Under the pieces are notes generated by a model, which made no database searches, was not told the DNA's origin, and saw only the letters and a list, made by a program, of their open reading frames with translations. This document shows positions 1-10,238 of a stretch of 64,000 bases of DNA, piece after piece. Source of the stretch: Streptomyces sp. V4I2 (GTDB lineage Bacteria; Actinomycetota; Actinomycetes; Streptomycetales; Streptomycetaceae). The stretch is taken from the NCBI RefSeq assembly GCF_030817655.1, contig NZ_JAUSZM010000003.1:9238001-9302000 (forward strand). Direction: 5' to 3'. Every line of letters begins with the position of its first letter. The first letter of the stretch is position 1. The position numbers and the translations under genes were made by a program.

Positions 1-528
1 GCGCACTGGCTGCGCACCGTCGGCGAGCCGTTCATGCACTACGAGTGGACGCTCTGGCTCATCCGCGTGGTGCTGGTGGTCGCGGTGGTCGCCCACGCCA
101 CGTCCGCGTACCAGCTCAGCCGCCGCGACATCAAGGCGCGCCCCAGCAAGTACGTCCACAAGAAGCCGCGGGCCAGTTACGCGACGCGCACCATGCGCTG
201 GGGCGGGATCATCCTCGGCCTGTTCATCGTCTGGCACATCCTGGACCTGACCACCGGCACCGTGCACCCCGGCTTCCAGGCGGGCCGCCCGTACCAGAAC
301 GTCGTGGACACCTTCTCCACCTGGTACGGCAACGTGATCTACATCGTCGCGATGCTCGCCCTCGGCCTGCACATCCGGCACGGCTTCTGGAGCGCCGCCC
401 AGACCATGGGCGTCGGCAGCCAGGCCCGTGACCGCGCCCTGAAGACCGTCGCCAACGTCCTCGCGCTGCTGCTCACGGCCGGCTTCATCGCCGTACCCGT
501 GGGCGTCATGACCGGAGTGGTGAGCTGA
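1..528 (+). CDS. sdhC: Succinate dehydrogenase cytochrome b subunit (5' truncated)
   Basis: Membrane anchor subunit of succinate:quinone oxidoreductase, passing electrons from the SdhAB head to menaquinone. The reading frame is open from base 1, so the true start lies outside the window and about 175 residues are visible. The visible part holds at least three hydrophobic helices, histidines within or near them ([21 protein letters not shown]) that are candidate haem ligands, and ends one codon before sdhA. The single-polypeptide anchor is the B-type arrangement of Gram-positive bacteria. A methionine at base 34 is internal, because the residues before it ([11 protein letters not shown]) fit the family. 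It is first in the sdhCAB operon. Confidence 0.9.
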   Translation, partial: AHWLRTVGEPFMHYEWTLWLIRVVLVVAVVAHATSAYQLSRRDIKARPSKYVHKKPRASYATRTMRWGGIILGLFIVWHILDLTTGTVHPGFQAGRPYQNVVDTFSTWYGNVIYIVAMLALGLHIRHGFWSAAQTMGVGSQARDRALKTVANVLALLLTAGFIAVPVGVMTGVVS

Positions 529-530
529 AG

Positions 531-2479
<1,949 letters not shown>

Positions 2480-2483
<4 letters not shown>

Positions 2484-3229
2484 AGCTCACCCTGCGCGTA
2501 TGGCGGCAGAAGAACGCCGACGCCGAAGGCACCATGTCCACCTACGAGGTGGACAAGATCTCCTCCGACATGTCCTTCCTGGAGATGCTCGACACCCTCA
2601 ACGAGGAACTCATCCTCAAGGGGGAGGACCCGGTCGCCTTCGACCACGACTGCCGGGAGGGCATCTGCGGGGCGTGCAGCCTGGTGATCAACGGGGACGC
2701 GCACGGCCCGGAGCGCACCACCACCTGCCAGCTGCACATGCGGTCTTTCAAGGACGGCGACACGATCGATATCGAGCCGTGGCGGGCGTCGGCGTTCCCG
2801 GTGATCAAGGACCTGGTCGTCGACCGGTCCGCCTTCGACCGGATCATCCAGGCCGGCGGGTACATCAGCGTGCCCACGGGCGCCGCGCCGGAGGCCCATG
2901 CCACGCCGGTGCCCAAGCCGGACGCGGACTTCGCCTTCGAGCACGCGGAGTGCATCGGGTGCGGGGCGTGCGTGGCCGCGTGTCCCAACGGGGCGGCGAT
3001 GCTGTTCACCTCCGCCAAGGTCAATCACCTCAACGTCCTGCCCCAGGGCGCGCCCGAGCGCGAGACCCGCGTGCTGGACATGGTCGCGCAGATGGACGAG
3101 GAGGGCTTCGGCGGGTGCACCCTCGCCGGTGAATGCGCGACGGCGTGCCCGAAGGGCATCCCGCTGGTGTCCATCACCGGCATGAACAAGGAGTGGCTGC
3201 GCGCGACCCGCAAGGTGGCGAAGCGCTAG
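2480..3229 (+). CDS. sdhB: Succinate dehydrogenase iron-sulfur subunit
   Basis: Electron-transfer subunit linking SdhA flavin to the SdhC quinone site. The 249 residues carry an N-terminal plant-type ferredoxin fold with the [2Fe-2S] cysteines in [11 protein letters not shown] plus the later TTTCQLH. The C-terminal half has bacterial ferredoxin cysteines in [14 protein letters not shown] and [11 protein letters not shown], which would hold the [4Fe-4S] and [3Fe-4S] clusters. It overlaps the end of sdhA by four bases. No further sdh gene follows. The next 205 bases before the following gene hold only a weak six-base-pair hairpin (3303-3318), which might serve as terminator. Confidence 0.97.
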
Positions 3230-3302
3230 ACGCCGCTGCTCAAGAACGTTCGCCGACAAGGTGCGGACGGGCGGGGCCGCCGTGGTGCTCAACCCCGGCC
3301 CC

Positions 3303-3318
3303 GCCAGGCACCCCTGGC
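3303..3318 (+). terminator. Weak hairpin after sdhB
   Basis: GCCAGG and CCTGGC form a six-base-pair stem around CACC about 75 bases after the sdhB stop. There is no T tract. It is the only obvious inverted repeat in the sdhB to acyltransferase gap, so it is offered only as a possible operon end. Confidence 0.25.
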
Positions 3319-3434
3319 ATTCAACAAGCCCACATCATGTCTCTCTGCGCGGGTCACGCGCCGGACAGCCGGCGTCGGCACAACAGGAGCGGCGGCACCG
3401 CTCGCCGCCCCAGGCCTGTGACCAGGAGAGTGCC

Positions 3435-4205
3435 ATGACCGGCGTTTCCACGCTCGACCGTCCCCCGCAGTCCACCGCCCCCACCCGCTACACCGTCACC
3501 CTGGCCCGCGACGAGGCCGACGTGCGGGCCGCGCAGCGGCTGCGGCACGAGGTGTTCGCCGGGGAGCTGGGCGCCCTCCTGACCTCCGCGCAGCCCGGAC
3601 TCGACGTCGACGCCTTCGACGCGTACTGCGACCACCTGCTCGTGCGCGACACGACGACCGGGCAGGTCGTCGGGACGTACCGGCTGCTGCCGCCGGAGCG
3701 GGCCGCGGTCGCCGGACGGCTGTACTCGGAGGGCGAGTTCGACCTCACCCCGCTCCACCCGATCCGCCCGGGGCTCGTCGAGGTCGGCCGCTCCTGCGTC
3801 CACCCCGACCACCGGGACGGTGCGGTCATCGGCCTCATCTGGGCCGGCATCGCCCGCTACATGGTGGACCGGGGCCACGAGTGGCTCGCCGGCTGCTGCT
3901 CCATCCCGCTGGCCGACGGCGGCACCGTCGCGGCCGGTACCTGGGACCGGGTGCGGGAGAAGCACCTGGCCCCGGAGGAGTTCCGGGTACGTCCGCTGCT
4001 GCCGTGGGTCCCGAAGGACGTGAGCGTCCCGGCGCGTACCGAACTCCCCGCACTCCTGCGCGGCTACCTCCGCCTCGGCGCCTGGGTCTGCGCGGAGCCC
4101 GCCCACGACCCGGACTTCGGGGTCGCCGACCTGTACGTGCTGCTGTCGATGCGCCGGGTCAACCCGCGCTACCTGCGGCACTTCCTCTCCCTCGTCCCCG
4201 CCTGA
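3435..4205 (+). CDS. GNAT-type N-acyltransferase, ornithine lipid OlsB-like
   Basis: Probable 3-hydroxyacyl-ACP-dependent N-acyltransferase acting on the alpha-amine of ornithine, the first step of ornithine-lipid synthesis. The 256 residues match the hemolysin/OlsB branch of the GNAT fold: an early RLRHEVFAGELG, a DAYCDHLLVRD stretch, VVGTYRLLPP, and VEVGRSCVHPDHR in the acyl-carrier binding core. I chose the ATG at 3435 because AGGAG lies just upstream. An in-frame start at 3261 would add 58 low-complexity residues. The stop overlaps the ATG of the next acyltransferase (TGATGA), which supports a two-gene OlsB-OlsA pathway. The substrate assignment is inferred from that pairing. Confidence 0.78.
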   Translation: MTGVSTLDRPPQSTAPTRYTVTLARDEADVRAAQRLRHEVFAGELGALLTSAQPGLDVDAFDAYCDHLLVRDTTTGQVVGTYRLLPPERAAVAGRLYSEGEFDLTPLHPIRPGLVEVGRSCVHPDHRDGAVIGLIWAGIARYMVDRGHEWLAGCCSIPLADGGTVAAGTWDRVREKHLAPEEFRVRPLLPWVPKDVSVPARTELPALLRGYLRLGAWVCAEPAHDPDFGVADLYVLLSMRRVNPRYLRHFLSLVPA

Positions 4206-5002
4206 TGAGCGTCTGGCTGCCGGGCGCGCCCTGCACCCCGAGGGCGTGCGTGGAGCCGGCCGGCGCCGCCGTCGCCGTACCGCTGGCCGTGCTGCGGCTG
4301 GCCGCGGTGACGGCCTTGGTGGTCACCGGGGTCCTGCTGTCGCCGATCGGCGGGCTCGTCCCCACCGCCGTGGTGCGGTGGTGGTGCCGGACGGTCGTGC
4401 GGGCCGCGGGGGTGCGGATCCGGATGACCGGCGCCGCCGCGCCCACCGGCGGACTGCTTCTGGTCGCCAACCACATCTCGTGGCTGGACATCCCGCTGCT
4501 GGGTGCCGTACGCCCGGCCAAGATGCTCGCCAAGGCCGAGATCCGGCGGTGGCCCGTGGCGGGGCCGCTGACCGCGCGGGGCGCGCTGTTCATCGAGCGG
4601 GACCGGCTGCGCGCGCTGCCCGCCACGGTCGCCGGTGTCGCCCGGGCGCTGCGCGACGGCTCCGCGGTCGTCGCCTTCCCGGAGGGGAGCACCTGGTGCG
4701 GCCGCGCCCAGGGGCCCTTCCGCCGGGCCGTCTTCCAGGCCGCGCTCGACGCGGGGGTGCCCATCCAGCCGGTCCGCATCCACTACCGCACGGCTCGGGG
4801 AGCTGCCAGCACGGCGCCCGCCTTCGTCGGCGAGGACACGCTGCTCGCCTCGCTGTGGCGGGTGGCGTCGGCACGCGGGCTGGTGGCCGAGGTCGAGGTA
4901 CGGGCCGTGATCCCGGCGGGCAGCCACCCCGACCGCCGCGCGCTGGCCCGGGCGGCGCAGTGGGAAGCGCTGCCCGAGCCGGAGCATGCCCACGCGGCCT
5001 AA
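4205..5002 (+). CDS. 1-acylglycerol-phosphate acyltransferase family, OlsA-like
   Basis: Probable O-acyltransferase that adds a second acyl chain to lyso-ornithine lipid. A lysophosphatidate acyltransferase role is the alternative. The 265-residue protein has an N-terminal hydrophobic segment and then the PlsC signature: NHISWLD (catalytic H-x4-D), GALFIERDR and FPEGSTW. It is translationally coupled to the upstream GNAT gene. Its 3' end overlaps the convergent tetR-type gene by four bases, so the two must share or lack a terminator. Confidence 0.8.
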   Translation: MSVWLPGAPCTPRACVEPAGAAVAVPLAVLRLAAVTALVVTGVLLSPIGGLVPTAVVRWWCRTVVRAAGVRIRMTGAAAPTGGLLLVANHISWLDIPLLGAVRPAKMLAKAEIRRWPVAGPLTARGALFIERDRLRALPATVAGVARALRDGSAVVAFPEGSTWCGRAQGPFRRAVFQAALDAGVPIQPVRIHYRTARGAASTAPAFVGEDTLLASLWRVASARGLVAEVEVRAVIPAGSHPDRRALARAAQWEALPEPEHAHAA

Positions 5003-5586
5003 GGTCTGTCGCCGGCGTCCTTGAGGAGTTCGCCCGCCCGGTCGCGCGCGTGCCCGATCGGGTCGGGGAAGATCCGCAGACCGTGGGCGACCAGTGCCCC
5101 CTCGTGGATCAGCATGAGCGTGCGGGCCAGTTCGTCGGCCCGGGTCGGGGCGATGTCCCGGACCAGGTCGGCGAAGAGCGCGAGCATCCACTGCTTCTGG
5201 CCGGTGATGATCGCGTAGGCCGGGTGGGCGGGATCGCTGATCTCGGCGTGCGCGTTGACCATGCTGCATCCCTTCGGGCTGCTCTCGGCCATCCATGCCT
5301 TCGAAGCGTCGAAGACCGCCACCACCCGGTCGGCGGATCCCGGCTCGGTCCGCTCCAGCCACTGGGTGACGAACGCCCGCCAGCGTTCGTCACGGTCGGC
5401 GAGGTACTCGACGACGATCTGCTCCTTGGACCCGAACCGGTCGTAGAGCGTCTTCTTCGTGACCCCGGCCTCGGCGGCGATCAGGTCCACTCCGACCGCG
5501 TGGATGCCCTGCTCGTAGAAGAGCCGCGAGGCGGCCGCGAGGGCGCGGCGCGCGCCGGGGGTCATCGTGATCCGCGTGGTGCCCAT
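4999..5586 (-). CDS. TetR family transcriptional regulator
   Basis: The 195-residue repressor-type protein has an N-terminal helix-turn-helix (AAEAGVTKKTLYDRFGSKEQ, about residues 35-55) and a helical ligand-binding domain. It is divergent from a DMT-family exporter. Two near-identical palindromes lie between the genes, one only eight bases from its own ATG. The simplest reading is autorepression plus control of the exporter by an unknown inducer. The ATG at 5586 is the first available start and an internal methionine seven residues later is a possible alternative. Confidence 0.9.
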   Translation of the reverse strand: MGTTRITMTPGARRALAAASRLFYEQGIHAVGVDLIAAEAGVTKKTLYDRFGSKEQIVVEYLADRDERWRAFVTQWLERTEPGSADRVVAVFDASKAWMAESSPKGCSMVNAHAEISDPAHPAYAIITGQKQWMLALFADLVRDIAPTRADELARTLMLIHEGALVAHGLRIFPDPIGHARDRAGELLKDAGDRP

Positions 5587-5594
5587 GACTCAAG

Positions 5595-5614
5595 ACTATA
5601 CCGATCTGTATAGT
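5595..5614. promoter_or_regulatory. TetR operator, copy 1
   Basis: ACTATACCGATCTGTATAGT is an almost perfect palindrome that ends eight bases upstream of the tetR-type start codon. Its core recurs exactly 34 bases further along, so it is probably the operator governing the regulator's own promoter. Confidence 0.8.
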
Positions 5615-5628
5615 GGCTCACGTAAGCA

Positions 5629-5648
5629 GGTATACCGATCTGTATAGT
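5629..5648. promoter_or_regulatory. TetR operator, copy 2
   Basis: GGTATACCGATCTGTATAGT repeats eighteen consecutive bases of copy 1 in the same orientation and lies 23 bases before the exporter GTG. Repeat spacing is 34 bases centre to centre, about three helical turns. Confidence 0.8.
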
Positions 5649-5671
5649 CGCTGTCGGTGGGGTGATGAGTC

Positions 5672-6631
5672 GTGAACCTCCTGCTCTCCGTCGCCTTCGT
5701 GCTGTGCTGGAGCTCGGGGTTCGTGGGCGCCAAGCTGGGCACCGAGGACGCCGGTGCCGTGACGATCCTGATGTGGCGGTTCCTGCCACTGGCGGCCGTG
5801 CTCGCGGTGGCGGCCCTCGTTCGGAGCAGGACCTCCTGGCGAGGACTGACCGCGCGGGATCTCGGCCGGCAGGCCCTGATCGGGCTGCTCTCCCAGAGCG
5901 GCTATCTGCTCACCGTCTACTGGGCGATCCAGCTCGGCGTCTCCAGCGGCACCACCGCCCTGATCGACGGCACCCAGCCCCTCGTCGCGGGCGCGCTCGC
6001 CGGCCCACTGCTGCGCCAGTACGTCTCCGGCCGGCAGTGGCTCGGCCTCTGCCTGGGGCTCGCCGGTGTCGGCCTGGTCACCACGGCCGACGCCGGGGCC
6101 AACAGCGGCGTGGCCTGGTGGACCTATCTCGTGCCGTTCGCGGGGATGCTCTCGCTGGTGGCGGCCACGTTCCTCGAACAGCGCTCCCGTACGCACGTCA
6201 CGCCCGCGGTGTCGATGACCGTCCACTGCGTCACCAGCGCGCTCGTCTTCACCGGCGCCGCCCTCGCGACCGGGTCGGCCACGCCGCCCTCCACGTCGTC
6301 GTTCTGGATCGCGATCGGGTGGCTCGTGACGCTGTCGACGTTCGGCGGATACGGGCTGTACTGGCTCGTGCTGCGCCGCTCCGGCGTCACCAAGGTCAAC
6401 ACGCTCATGTTCCTGATGGCTCCCGTCACGGCCGTCTGGGGCGCCGCCATGTTCGACGAACCGTTCACCCCGCAGACCGCTGCCGGACTGGCGGTCTCCC
6501 TCGGGGCGGTCGCCGTCGTGCACTCCGCGAGTCCTCATGCGCCGCAGGTGCACGGCCACCACCCCGACGAAGATCAGGGCGAGCCCGGTGACGGCCGCAA
6601 GCCTCCTACGCGGGCGACATGCCGGTCGTGA
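5672..6631 (+). CDS. EamA/DMT family membrane exporter
   Basis: A ten-helix drug/metabolite transporter of 319 residues. The first EamA repeat opens with LLSVAFVLCWSSGFVGAKLG, and the second repeat begins near residue 150 (VAWWTYLVPFAGMLSLVAATFLEQRS). Substrate is unknown. The start is the GTG at 5672. The last residues after VAVVHSAS are hydrophilic and overlap the 3' end of the convergent luciferase-like gene by 26 bases. Control by the adjacent TetR protein is inferred from the doubled operator directly upstream. Confidence 0.85.
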   Translation: MNLLLSVAFVLCWSSGFVGAKLGTEDAGAVTILMWRFLPLAAVLAVAALVRSRTSWRGLTARDLGRQALIGLLSQSGYLLTVYWAIQLGVSSGTTALIDGTQPLVAGALAGPLLRQYVSGRQWLGLCLGLAGVGLVTTADAGANSGVAWWTYLVPFAGMLSLVAATFLEQRSRTHVTPAVSMTVHCVTSALVFTGAALATGSATPPSTSSFWIAIGWLVTLSTFGGYGLYWLVLRRSGVTKVNTLMFLMAPVTAVWGAAMFDEPFTPQTAAGLAVSLGAVAVVHSASPHAPQVHGHHPDEDQGEPGDGRKPPTRATCRS

Positions 6632-7616
6632 TCCGGGCCAGCCGCCGATAGGAGTCCAGCAGGGCCTCGCGGTCGTAGGTGCTGGTCGTGACCAGGACCT
6701 CCTGGGCTCCCGTCTCCTTCAGCAGGGTCTCCAACTGGTGGGTCACCTGCTCCTCGGTGCCGGCGAGTTGCCCGGCGAGCCCGGACTCGTAGAAGCCGCG
6801 CTCCTTGGCGCTCATCGTCAGCGTCTCCACACGCTCGGCGGGCGGAAGCGGCGGGAAGGTGCCGTGGGTGCGCGAGTACGCCATGGACCAGGCCTCGGGA
6901 ATCAGCAGCCGCCGGGCCTCCTCGGGTGTGGCAGCCACCGCGATCGAGCCCGAGATGACGACGTACGGCTCCCGCGCCCAGGGCGAGGGGCGGAAGTGCG
7001 AGCGGTAGTGGTCGATGCCGCGCTGCATCGTGTCGGTGTTGCGCAGGTCACCGATGACCATCGGCAGGCCCGCGCGGGCCGCGATGGCGGCGCCCTCGCC
7101 CATCGCGAGGACGAAGGGCGGCACGTGCAGACCCTCGGCGGGGCGTGCGTGCACGCGGGTCGGGGACGTGCCCCGGAACCAGCCGAGCAGCTCGTCCAGC
7201 TGCCCCGCGAAGTCGTCGGCGACGTCCTTGTCCCGCCCGAGCGCCTTGCGCACCCCGTCCGTGAAGCCCACCGAACGGCCGAGCCCCATGTCGATCCGAC
7301 CGGGGAAGAGGGACTCCAGCACCCCGAACTGCTCGGCGACCACCAGGGGTTGGTGGTTGGGCAGCATCACGCCGCCGGTGCCGACCCGGATCGTCCGCGT
7401 GGCGGCGGCCACGGCGGCGGCCAGCACGGTCGGCGCGGAACCGGCGACCCCGGGCACACCGTGGTGCTCCGACACCCAGAAGCGGTGATAGCCGAGCCCC
7501 TCCAGCTCCCGCGCGAGCCGCACGGTGTCGCGCAGTGCCTCGGCGTCCGTGCGGCCCTCGCGGGTGCGGGAGCGGTCGAGGACGGAGAAGCGGGTGGTGG
7601 CGATCGAGGAACTCAC
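6606..7616 (-). CDS. LLM class flavin-dependent oxidoreductase
   Basis: A 336-residue luciferase-like monooxygenase of the single-component type (MsnO8/YhbW group). It is likely FMN or F420 dependent, with unknown substrate. Family features are the FSVLDRSRTREG start, YHRFWVSEHHGVPGVAGS, GTGGVMLPNHQPLVVAEQFG, and GRIDMGLGRSVGF. The open frame extends far upstream without family similarity, so I chose the GTG at 7616 just before SSSIATTRFSV. No strong ribosome site is visible there. It is convergent with the DMT exporter. Confidence 0.82.
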   Translation of the reverse strand: MSSSIATTRFSVLDRSRTREGRTDAEALRDTVRLARELEGLGYHRFWVSEHHGVPGVAGSAPTVLAAAVAAATRTIRVGTGGVMLPNHQPLVVAEQFGVLESLFPGRIDMGLGRSVGFTDGVRKALGRDKDVADDFAGQLDELLGWFRGTSPTRVHARPAEGLHVPPFVLAMGEGAAIAARAGLPMVIGDLRNTDTMQRGIDHYRSHFRPSPWAREPYVVISGSIAVAATPEEARRLLIPEAWSMAYSRTHGTFPPLPPAERVETLTMSAKERGFYESGLAGQLAGTEEQVTHQLETLLKETGAQEVLVTTSTYDREALLDSYRRLARITTGMSPA

Positions 7617-7772
7617 ACCGGGTTCAACGCGTGACGGGTCGTGGCATTCCCGCCGGTTTCCCGCCGGTGGCGCCTCGCCGAAAACCCGGTGACCGCGTCC
7701 CCGCACGTCAGGACAATGGGGCGGCACGGCCCGGCACCGCCGGGTGCAGCGCGTGAAGAGGGGGGACCGGCC

Positions 7773-8504
7773 ATGGCCGTCGCGAACATCCTGCTGTCCG
7801 GCGTCGTCGGCTCGACCGCCTACGGCCTCGCCCACGAGGGCTCGGACATCGACCGGCTCGGCATGTTCGCCGCGCCCACGGAGGCCCTGCACGGACTCCG
7901 CACGCCGAAGGAGTCCCACGTCACCACCGCACCGGACCGCACCCTGCACGAGGCCGCCAAGTGGTGCCGCCTCGCCCTCGGCGGCAATCCGACCGCCATG
8001 GAGCTGGTGTGGCTCCCGGACGACCTGTACGAGGTGCGCACACCCCTCGGCGAGGAACTGATCGGCATCCGCACGTCGTTCCTGAGCGCGGGGCGGGTCC
8101 GGGACGCCTATCTCGGCTACGCCACCCAGCAGTTCCGGCGGCTGGAGGGCCGCGGTGACGGTTCGTTCTCCGCGGACACCCGCAAGCGCACCGCGAAGCA
8201 CGCCCGGCACCTGAAGCGGCTGTGCCACCAGGGCCTGGTGCTGTACACCACCGGCCGGCTGGAGATCCGCGTCGAGGACCCCGAGGAGTACCACGCCTTC
8301 GGGGAGCGCGTCGCCGCCGACCCGTCGGCCGCGCTGCCCCTGCTCAGGCACTACGGGGCCGCCTTCGACGAGACGCCCACCGTGCTGCCCGAGCGGCCCG
8401 ACGAGGCGGCCGTCGAGGCGTGGCTGCACAGGGTCCGCGGCGCGTTCTACACCGCGGAGACCTCCGCCTCGTGCTCGTACTCGCAGGCCTCGTCGATGCC
8501 GTAG
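7773..8504 (+). CDS. Nucleotidyltransferase domain protein (RlaP/DNA pol beta superfamily)
   Basis: The N-terminus contains the minimal nucleotidyltransferase signature GSTAYGLAHEGSDIDRLG, where the G-S and D-x-D residues bind nucleotide and metal. A helical region follows, of the kind seen in the PF10127 group. The protein is 243 residues. The start ATG at 7773 is preceded by a purine-rich GAGGGGGGA. Biochemical role is unknown; members are linked to nucleic-acid repair contexts. The last 58 bases overlap the decayed 3' end of the convergent COG0523 gene, so its final residues (ASCSYSQASSMP) may be a recent, non-native tail. Confidence 0.75.
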   Translation: MAVANILLSGVVGSTAYGLAHEGSDIDRLGMFAAPTEALHGLRTPKESHVTTAPDRTLHEAAKWCRLALGGNPTAMELVWLPDDLYEVRTPLGEELIGIRTSFLSAGRVRDAYLGYATQQFRRLEGRGDGSFSADTRKRTAKHARHLKRLCHQGLVLYTTGRLEIRVEDPEEYHAFGERVAADPSAALPLLRHYGAAFDETPTVLPERPDEAAVEAWLHRVRGAFYTAETSASCSYSQASSMP

Positions 8505-9523
8505 GTGTCCCAGGCGGGGAACGGGTCGGCCGGCGGGCCGGGTTCGGCCGGGCGCAGAAGACAGGCGGTGAGGGCGGCCCGAAGCCCGTCGGCGTCCAAC
8601 TGGGTGCCGATGAAGACCAGTTCCTGCGCATACGAGGCTTGGTGATCCCGGGCGGCCCACAGGCCCGTTACGCGCGGACGGCTGGACAGGGTGAAGAACC
8701 GTTCCTGAAGACCGAGCAGGAGTGAGCCCATTCAGCCGCACGCCCCGAACGGTCTTGGGCGCACTGGTCCCCGGCGTACTCGACCCCGGGGCGGCGACAC
8801 GCATCCTGTGCGTGGTCCGGTCCCGGGAGGCCAGCTCCCTGTGCGACCTGGTCAGGTGGGTACGGCCAGAGGCGACGGGGAGGCCCCGGACCATCTCTCT
8901 GGTGGAGCGGGGGCCCCGCACGCTGGCGCCGTACCCGGCGTCCCAGATCGCACGATCGCGTTAACCCGATCGGCCCAGGGCCCCGCAAGCTTGCGAGCCG
9001 ACCATCACACGATCGAGCTAACTCGACCTCATGCACACTCTCCGGCGAGCACCCCGCGCTCGGCGAGTTCGTCGCCGTTCGCCAGCTCGGGCAGGAAGTT
9101 CGCGGCGTCCACGACCGTGACCATCGTGTCCAGCCGGGCGACTTCCCCCAGGGTGGCGCCGTCGTCGCGGGCGAAGGCGAAGGTGGCCGCCACCGGCATC
9201 GGTTCCGAGATCCCGCTGGACTCGATCAGCAGGTGGTCGAAGCGGCCCTCGCGGGCCAGCCGGTCGACCTCCTCCAGCAGGTCGTCGCACAGGGTGCAGC
9301 AGATACAGCCGTTGGTCATCTCGACCAGGCGTTCCTCGGTCCGCGAGAGCGCCGCCTGACCGCCGCGCACCAGCGCCGCGTCGATGTTGACCTCGCTCAT
9401 GTCGTTCACGATGACCGCGACGCGCAGGCCCTCCCGATTGGCGAGGACGTGGTTGAGGAGCGTGGTCTTGCCCGCCCCGAGGAACCCGGACAGCACGGTC
9501 ACGGGCAACAGGTCGTACGACAC
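8447..9523 (-). pseudogene. Disrupted COG0523 (CobW/ZigA-like) metal chaperone GTPase
   Basis: The 5' part (9029-9523) encodes an intact G domain: [16 protein letters not shown] (Walker A), the metal site GCICCTLC, and IESSGISEP. The frame then stops after 164 residues (GVLAGECA). The family's C-terminal domain reappears in another frame at 8447-8731 with SRPRVTGLW and QELVFIG, itself internally shortened. About 300 bases between them (8732-9028) resemble neither domain. Family members normally run to near 400 residues, so this is a decayed gene, perhaps still making a stand-alone G domain. The GTG start at 9523 lies six bases after the L32 stop, so it belongs to the Zur-type operon. Confidence 0.8.
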
Positions 9524-9529
9524 CGGCGC

Positions 9530-9700
9530 TCAGCCCTCGGGGCGCAGCAGCCCGCGCTCGTACGCCTTGACGAGGTTCTGCGGTACGAGGTGACGCACGC
9601 CGTCGATCGTGACGGGCACCAGCGTCGGCGTGGCGGCCTTCCACTGCGCGCGGCGGTGGCGGGTGTTGCTGCGGGACATCTTCCGCTTGGGTACGGCCAT
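9530..9700 (-). CDS. rpmF: 50S ribosomal protein L32, zinc-independent paralogue
   Basis: A 56-residue L32 beginning [20 protein letters not shown]. It has no cysteine at all, so it is the C-minus form that replaces the zinc-binding L32 when zinc is scarce. AGGAGG precedes the ATG. It is the first gene of a minus-strand unit continuing into the broken COG0523 gene, and a probable Zur box lies about 40 bases upstream. Zinc-free ribosomal paralogues plus COG0523 chaperones are a known Zur regulon pairing in Streptomyces. Confidence 0.93.
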   Translation of the reverse strand: MAVPKRKMSRSNTRHRRAQWKAATPTLVPVTIDGVRHLVPQNLVKAYERGLLRPEG

Positions 9701-9740
9701 GACAGTCCTCCTCGGTGGGGTGGGCATCGAGGACGCTACA

Positions 9741-9761
9741 TGAAAATGGATCCCATTAACA
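9741..9761. promoter_or_regulatory. Probable Zur box
   Basis: TGAAAATGG and CCATTAACA flank a three-base centre (ATC), giving a 21-base imperfect palindrome of the Zur type. It is the most AT-rich stretch of this neighbourhood and sits between the ferredoxin-like gene and rpmF, in the promoter position of rpmF. Confidence 0.72.
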
Positions 9762-9772
9762 ATTGGGCGATG

Positions 9773-10183
9773 TTATCGCCGGGACCGCACGCGGGCGTCC
9801 CGCGGCGGCCGGATGAACTGCATCTCCAGCGTGAGCGGCGGCTCGGCGACCCCGGGGCCGCCGGCGGCCGCCCACCGCACGACCTCCTCCGTGCTGTCGT
9901 CGTCCGTCACGAACCCGATCCACGTGGCCCGCCCGCCGGCCCGGCGTCCGGCGGCCGAGGGGCGGACCACGATGACGTTGGCCTGGTCGCAGGGGCCCAG
10001 ACAGTCGGTCGTACGCACCTGGAAGCCGTGCTCGGCCGCGCCGGCGCGCAGCAGTTCCAGCTGCCACGCGGGGTCGGTGCCGGGCTGCTTGCGGGCGTTG
10101 CCGCAGCAGCAGCCCCGGCAGACGACGAGGGTGCAGGAACCGGAACCGGAGCCGGTCAGGCGCGTACGGGGCGTCGAAGGCAT
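9773..10183 (-). CDS. Small (2Fe-2S) ferredoxin-like protein
   Basis: A 136-residue protein of the thioredoxin-like [2Fe-2S] ferredoxin class. Cysteines occur as VVCRGCCCGN near the N-terminus and TDCLGPCDQANV near the middle, which is the four-cysteine pattern of that family. The C-terminal third (LTLEMQFIRPPRD) is basic. The electron partner is unknown. The ATG at 10183 is chosen over the longer open frame because the extension is low-complexity and unlike the family. It ends 12 bases before the Zur palindrome, so read-through into rpmF is possible. Confidence 0.72.
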   Translation of the reverse strand: MPSTPRTRLTGSGSGSCTLVVCRGCCCGNARKQPGTDPAWQLELLRAGAAEHGFQVRTTDCLGPCDQANVIVVRPSAAGRRAGGRATWIGFVTDDDSTEEVVRWAAAGGPGVAEPPLTLEMQFIRPPRDARVRSRR

Positions 10184-10238
10184 GGGAGAAGCATGCGGCC
10201 TCCCCCGATCACCCGTTGCCGCCGGGGTGCCCTTCGCG

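Noticed and set aside
3261-3434. N-terminal extension of the OlsB-like protein
   Set aside because: The extra 58 residues are low-complexity and a clear ribosome site precedes the ATG at 3435.
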